Positions 60,202-64,000 of a stretch of DNA of 64,000 nucleotides are shown here, one piece after another. This DNA comes from Flavobacteriaceae bacterium (GTDB lineage Bacteria; Bacteroidota; Bacteroidia; Flavobacteriales; Flavobacteriaceae). Position numbers and translations under genes: made by a program. The stretch covers positions 32,175 through 96,174 of the forward strand of contig JAQWSC010000014.1 of the NCBI GenBank assembly GCA_029243385.1, read 5' to 3'. Position 1 is the first letter of the stretch. Each line of letters opens with the position of its first letter. The notes below the pieces were generated by a model. It worked only from the letters and a program-made list of their open reading frames with translations, searched no databases and was not told where the DNA came from.

Positions 60202-61580
60202 TGAAAGTATTTTAAAAAGCGTTTAATAAGTTTTCCTTTGTTGTTGTAGGGAGCATACCGAAGGGGAATATCCAACCATGTAGGGCGATATACAAAAGGT
60301 TTGTAATGGGTAAAGGTGTCAAACGAGGCTTTACCGTGATAACTTCCCATACCGCTGTGTCCCACTCCGCCAAAAGGCAGTTTTGGGTTGGCAAACTGAA
60401 TGATAGTATCATTGATAGCTCCTCCTCCGTAGGAATGGGTTGCTAACATTTTTTTGGCAACTTTTTTTCGTTCCGAAAACATATAAAAGGACAGCGGTTT
60501 TTCAAAAGATCGAATAATTTTGTGCACTTCATTCAATTCTTTGTATGCCATGACAGGTAAAATAGGACCAAATATTTCGAGACGCATCAGTTCAGAATCC
60601 AAATTATCAACTGCTACGAGGGTGGGAGAAAAAAAACGGGTATCAGCATCGCCATTTCCTCCAAAAAGTATTTTTTGATTTTCTAGCAGTTTTTTCAAAC
60701 GATTGAAATGATTGCTGTTGATAATTCGTCCGTAATCGTTGGATTGATCAATCTGCTTCCCAAAAGCTCGTTCTATTTCTTTTTTTAGAGCATTTACAAA
60801 TTGGGTTTGGATGCTATGATGCACCAAGATATAATCGGGCGCGATACAGGTTTGTCCACAGTTGAAAAACTTCCCCCAAACAATCCGACGAGCGCTAACA
60901 GCAATGTTAGCTGTTTCGTCAACAATACATGGATTTTTCCCACCCAATTCCAGTGTGGTTGGCGTCAAGTTTTCTGCGGCTGCCTTGGCAACTATTTTTC
61001 CTATTTCCACTCCGCCTGTAAAAAATATATAATCCCATCGTTGTTGCAATAATTCGGAAGCAACATCAGGTCCCCCTTGAACAACGGATACAAATCCTGG
61101 GTCAAAAACCGTTTTTACGATTTTAGCTACTACTTGGGAGGTGTGTGGTGCATTTTCGGAAGGTTTTAATAACACTGTGTTTCCTGCTGCTACTGCACCA
61201 ACTAGCGGGCCTAAAGCCAATTGGAATGGATAGTTCCAAGGAGAAATGTGTAAGGTGTTTCCGAAGGGTTCAGCCAATATCCAATCAGACGATGGGAAGT
61301 TAATAATCGATGACGGAATTCGCTTGGGTTTGCTCCAATTCTTGAGGTTTTTTTTCAGTAATTTGATGTCGTTTAAAAGCACAGAAATTTCCGAAGAAAT
61401 TACTTCTACATAAGGTTTTCCTAAATCCTTGTGCAACGCTTGATGGATTTCTTCGTCCTGTGCTATGATTTCTTTGTAAAGAGCCTTCAGTAGTTTGATT
61501 CGAAAGGCTACAGAAAGTGTTTTTCCTAACTTAAAGTAAGTGCGCTGACGTTTTATAATCTCATTTATTGAATTATTCAT
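60198..61580 (-). CDS. Aldehyde dehydrogenase family protein
   Basis: NAD(P)-dependent oxidation of aldehydes to acids; 460 residues, close to the class-3/coniferyl aldehyde dehydrogenase subgroup. Motifs: SPWNYPFQLALGPLVGA, FTGGVEIGKIVAKAA, LELGGKNPCIVDE, the catalytic Cys in FNCGQTCIAPDY and the Lys/Glu pair in FGPILPVMAY. I start at MNNSINEIIKRQR (61580), 29 codons inside the longest frame, which extends into A+T-rich leader. Confidence 0.92.
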   Translation of the reverse strand: MNNSINEIIKRQRTYFKLGKTLSVAFRIKLLKALYKEIIAQDEEIHQALHKDLGKPYVEVISSEISVLLNDIKLLKKNLKNWSKPKRIPSSIINFPSSDWILAEPFGNTLHISPWNYPFQLALGPLVGAVAAGNTVLLKPSENAPHTSQVVAKIVKTVFDPGFVSVVQGGPDVASELLQQRWDYIFFTGGVEIGKIVAKAAAENLTPTTLELGGKNPCIVDETANIAVSARRIVWGKFFNCGQTCIAPDYILVHHSIQTQFVNALKKEIERAFGKQIDQSNDYGRIINSNHFNRLKKLLENQKILFGGNGDADTRFFSPTLVAVDNLDSELMRLEIFGPILPVMAYKELNEVHKIIRSFEKPLSFYMFSERKKVAKKMLATHSYGGGAINDTIIQFANPKLPFGGVGHSGMGSYHGKASFDTFTHYKPFVYRPTWLDIPLRYAPYNNKGKLIKRFLKYFQ

Positions 61581-61639
61581 AAAAAATAAATAAACTTGAT
61601 ATACTGGTTTGCATATTTCGTAAAAATATAAAAACTTGG

Positions 61640-61670
61640 ATTGGAAACACCATAATATTGCATACATTTG
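61640..61670 (+). promoter_or_regulatory. Promoter of the ilv operon
   Basis: -33 box TTGG (61641-61644) and -7 box TACATTTG (61663-61670), 18 bases apart. The leader ATG is only 4 bases downstream, so transcription probably starts at or beside it. Confidence 0.72.
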
Positions 61671-61674
61671 TAAT

Positions 61675-61719
61675 ATGAAAAGAAAAATTCACATCGTCAT
61701 TTCCATTGTCGGCTATTAG
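61675..61719 (+). CDS. Ile/Val leader peptide of the ilv operon (14 residues)
   Basis: ATG-started frame encoding MKRKIHIVISIVGY and TAG. Six of eight residues 5-12 are Ile or Val (I-H-I-V-I-S-I-V), the end products of the downstream enzymes. A terminator and a competing antiterminator follow. This is the layout of ribosome-mediated attenuation as known for enteric ilv leaders. The transcript is probably leaderless. Confidence 0.78.
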   Translation: MKRKIHIVISIVGY

Positions 61720-61724
61720 CCATA

Positions 61725-61784
61725 GGGAAGTTTGCGTTGTAATTTATTTCGTTCCTTCTCATTAATTCGGGAAGGTTTTTTTTT
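61725..61784 (+). promoter_or_regulatory. ilv attenuator with competing antiterminator
   Basis: The terminator stem CCTTCTC (61754-61760) with GGGAAGG (61769-61775) is followed by nine T (61776-61784). An upstream GGGAAG (61725-61730) can instead pair with CTTCTC, destroying the terminator. It starts 6 bases after the leader stop, so a ribosome at the stop covers it, while a ribosome stalled on Ile/Val codons leaves it free. Confidence 0.72.
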
Positions 61785-61939
61785 GTTTATAACAATGTTG
61801 GATGTGCGATTTTTAAATGTGTAAAATGCTGATAAATAACAACTTGAGGTGTTTTTGTGCATGCTGAACTTCTTTTGAATTTGGATTCAACTCCAACAAA
61901 ATGAACATTTGCAATTATTTTTGAATAGATATTAAAAAA

Positions 61940-63616
61940 ATGAGCTTAAATAAATTTAGTAAACGTGTCACTCAAGACCCTACCCAGCCTGCTGCTCAAG
62001 CTATGTTGCACGCTATTGGTTTGACTGATGAAGATTTCAAAAAACCTTTAGTTGGTATTGCCAGTACCGGATACGAGGGCAATCCCTGTAATATGCACCT
62101 GAATGATTTATCGGTTCATGTTAAAAAAGGAACTCAAGAAGCCGATTTGATCGGATTGATATTCAATACGATTGGAGTTAGTGATGGTATTTCTATGGGA
62201 ACTCCTGGAATGCGTTTTTCACTTCCTTCTCGAGATATTATTGCAGACTCAATCGAAACGGTCGTTGGTGGAATGTCATACGACGGCGTAGTGACTGTTG
62301 TGGGTTGTGATAAAAATATGCCGGGAGCTCTTATGGCTATGTTACGTCTAAACCGCCCATCGGTGTTGGTTTATGGAGGAACAATTGCTTCGGGATGCTT
62401 GAACGGAAAAAAATTAGACGTTGTTTCTGCTTTTGAAGCCTGGGGCGAAAAAGTTTCTGGAAAAATTGATGAAGCTGCTTATAAAAGCGTCGTTCAAAAT
62501 GCTTGTCCAGGAGCTGGTGCTTGTGGAGGTATGTACACTGCCAATACTATGGCTTCTGCCATAGAAGCATTAGGAATGGCATTGCCCTACAATGCTTCCA
62601 ATCCAGCTACAAGTTCTTTAAAAGTAGATGAGTGCGTTGAAGCAGGAAAATCCCTTAAACATTTATTAGAAAATGACATCAAACCTTCTGATATTGTAAC
62701 TCGGAAATCGTTTGAAAATGCAATTCGTTTAATCACTATTTTGGGAGGGTCAACCAACGCAGTACTTCACTTTTTAGCCATTGCGAAAGCTGCCAATGTT
62801 GAGTTTACTCTAGAAGATTTTCAACATATCAGTGATACGACACCTTTTTTAGCAGATTTGAAGCCAAGTGGAAAGTTTTTAATGGAAGACCTTCACGAAG
62901 TAGGAGGAATTCCAGCGGTACTAAAATACATGCTTGAAAATGGAATGTTACACGGTAATTGTTTGACTGTTACAGGAAAAACAATGGCTGAAAACTTAGC
63001 TGATGTTCCAAGTCTTAAAGAAGGTCAACAAGTCATTCGACCTACACATAAACCCATAAAGGAAACGGGACACATTCGAATTTTAAAAGGAAACTTAGCT
63101 TCTGAAGGTTCCGTTGCAAAAATCACTGGAAAAGAAGGCCTTCAATTTGAGGGAACAGCCAAGGTTTTTGACGGAGAATACGATGCAAACGATGGAATCA
63201 AAAATGGTTTGGTTGCCAAAGGAGATGTGGTCGTTATTCGATACGAAGGACCTCAAGGCGGTCCAGGAATGCCAGAAATGCTCAAACCCACTGCAGCCAT
63301 TATGGGAGCAGGATTGGGTAAAGACGTCGCCCTTATTACAGACGGTCGATTCTCAGGTGGAACCCACGGTTTTGTGGTAGGTCATATTACTCCCGAAGCA
63401 CAAGTTGGAGGAGCCATTGGATTGGTTGAAGACGGAGATACTATTGTTATCGATGCGGTAACAAATTCTATTCATTTGAAAGTTTCAGATGAAGAATTAG
63501 CTAATAGAAAGTTAAAATGGAAACAACCCAACCTCAAGGTGTCCAACGGTGTTTTGTATAAATATGCAAAAACGGTGGCATCGGCATCAGAAGGTTGTGT
63601 TACCGACGAATTATAA
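61940..63616 (+). CDS. ilvD: Dihydroxy-acid dehydratase
   Basis: Fe-S enzyme making the keto-acid precursors of valine, isoleucine and leucine; 558 residues. Cluster and active-site motifs: [45 protein letters not shown] and [16 protein letters not shown]. First structural gene of the ilv operon, 155 bases beyond the attenuator T-run; ilvB starts 5 bases after its stop. The 155-base stretch holds no other feature I can support. Confidence 0.96.
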   Translation: MSLNKFSKRVTQDPTQPAAQAMLHAIGLTDEDFKKPLVGIASTGYEGNPCNMHLNDLSVHVKKGTQEADLIGLIFNTIGVSDGISMGTPGMRFSLPSRDIIADSIETVVGGMSYDGVVTVVGCDKNMPGALMAMLRLNRPSVLVYGGTIASGCLNGKKLDVVSAFEAWGEKVSGKIDEAAYKSVVQNACPGAGACGGMYTANTMASAIEALGMALPYNASNPATSSLKVDECVEAGKSLKHLLENDIKPSDIVTRKSFENAIRLITILGGSTNAVLHFLAIAKAANVEFTLEDFQHISDTTPFLADLKPSGKFLMEDLHEVGGIPAVLKYMLENGMLHGNCLTVTGKTMAENLADVPSLKEGQQVIRPTHKPIKETGHIRILKGNLASEGSVAKITGKEGLQFEGTAKVFDGEYDANDGIKNGLVAKGDVVVIRYEGPQGGPGMPEMLKPTAAIMGAGLGKDVALITDGRFSGGTHGFVVGHITPEAQVGGAIGLVEDGDTIVIDAVTNSIHLKVSDEELANRKLKWKQPNLKVSNGVLYKYAKTVASASEGCVTDEL

Positions 63617-63621
63617 GAAGT

Positions 63622-64000
63622 ATGAAAACTGCAACACAAAACATTTCGGATACTCAAAATGTAATCAAATCCATTTCTGGAGCTGAAGCTGTAATCCGCT
63701 GCTTGTTGGAAGAAAATGTGGATTTGATATACGGTTATCCTGGCGGTGCTATTATGCCGATCTATGATGAGTTGTACAAATTTCAAGACAAATTGAGCCA
63801 TGTGCTTACAAGACATGAGCAAGGAGCTACTCATGCGGCACAGGGTTATGCACGCACATCAGGACGTGTTGGTGTTGCCATGGCGACCTCAGGGCCTGGA
63901 GCTACTAATTTAGTGACTGGAATTGCAGATGCACAAATAGATTCAACTCCAATGGTGTGTATCACAGGACAAGTGGCTTCCCATCTTTTAGGTTCCGATG
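63622..64000 (+). CDS. ilvB: Acetolactate synthase large subunit, 5' part (cut by window end)
   Basis: The first 126 residues are visible. After a short tail ([12 protein letters not shown]), the ThDP-enzyme N-terminal domain reads [15 protein letters not shown] and [15 protein letters not shown], then the catalytic Glu in [17 protein letters not shown] and [18 protein letters not shown]. It condenses pyruvate or 2-oxobutyrate in branched-chain amino acid synthesis and continues past base 64000. Co-transcribed with ilvD. Confidence 0.95.
   Translation, partial: MKTATQNISDTQNVIKSISGAEAVIRCLLEENVDLIYGYPGGAIMPIYDELYKFQDKLSHVLTRHEQGATHAAQGYARTSGRVGVAMATSGPGATNLVTGIADAQIDSTPMVCITGQVASHLLGSD

Noticed and set aside
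1..64000. CRISPR arrays, insertion sequences, prophage, toxin-antitoxin or secretion clusters
   Set aside because: I looked for spaced repeats, transposase motifs and phage structural genes on both strands and saw none.

Overview
The window reads as a chromosome segment of a flavobacterium (Bacteroidota, most likely Flavobacteriaceae). The DNA is A+T rich and genes are tightly packed. Many start regions carry the Bacteroidota -7 promoter element TAnnTTTG, and ribosome binding sites are mostly absent. Several families are typical of this group: a LepB with an extra N-terminal membrane domain, a DUF5683 protein next to parAB, HYC_CC_PP and DUF6952 proteins, an N-acyl-ornithine carbamoyltransferase arginine cluster, and a RibBA with a degenerate second half. 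The species cannot be named from this sequence.

Layout. 1-7634: 3' end of RNase P RNA, then minus-strand operons parA-parB-DUF5683-dapB-lepB-wbqC and sugar dehydrogenase-udk-ftsB. 7.6-9.1 kb: a decayed spot with two intact tRNA-Pro genes, partial tRNA-Pro copies and a flavoprotein remnant. 9.2-17.7 kb: trxB, a PadR/PspC envelope-stress pair broken by a frameshift, oxyR, a cyclophilin and a Nudix hydrolase sharing start codons, an acyltransferase, a Cu/Zn superoxide dismutase and an esterase-like protein. 17.7-25.2 kb: an eight-gene assimilatory sulfate reduction operon (DUF2061-cysH-cysD-cysN-sulfite reductase-cobA-flavin reductase-ferredoxin), divergent from an Rrf2 regulator with an inverted repeat between them. 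25.7-29.4 kb: a PII-like protein with a rebuilt T-loop, then an exported-cysteine metal module (HYC_CC_PP, TonB receptor, HMA protein, tiny membrane protein). 29.5-42.3 kb: tRNA-Ser, TSUP permease, ribBA, lptF/G, lolA, ftsK, SulP, a thioredoxin/peroxiredoxin operon, nhaC and lpd. 42.6-52.7 kb: a ten-gene operon-like run headed by an arginine operon, with a newly noticed Arg-Arg-Arg leader peptide. 52.8-61.6 kb: pabB, tilS, dsbD-like, flavin reductase, a comM broken by an amber codon, nitroreductase and aldehyde dehydrogenase. 61.6-64.0 kb: the start of the ilv operon, with an Ile/Val leader peptide, an attenuator, ilvD and the first part of ilvB.

Functional links. CysDN activates sulfate, CysH reduces APS, and the siroheme reductase (cofactor helped by CobA) reduces sulfite, probably with electrons from the adjacent reductase/ferredoxin pair. 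OxyR, peroxiredoxin, thioredoxin, thioredoxin reductase and superoxide dismutase make a redox-defence set. The two amino acid operons (arg, ilv) share an arrangement: TAnnTTTG-like box, four bases, start codon of a short regulatory peptide. This implies leaderless leader peptides and attenuation control. No CRISPR array, phage, insertion sequence or secretion island was seen.
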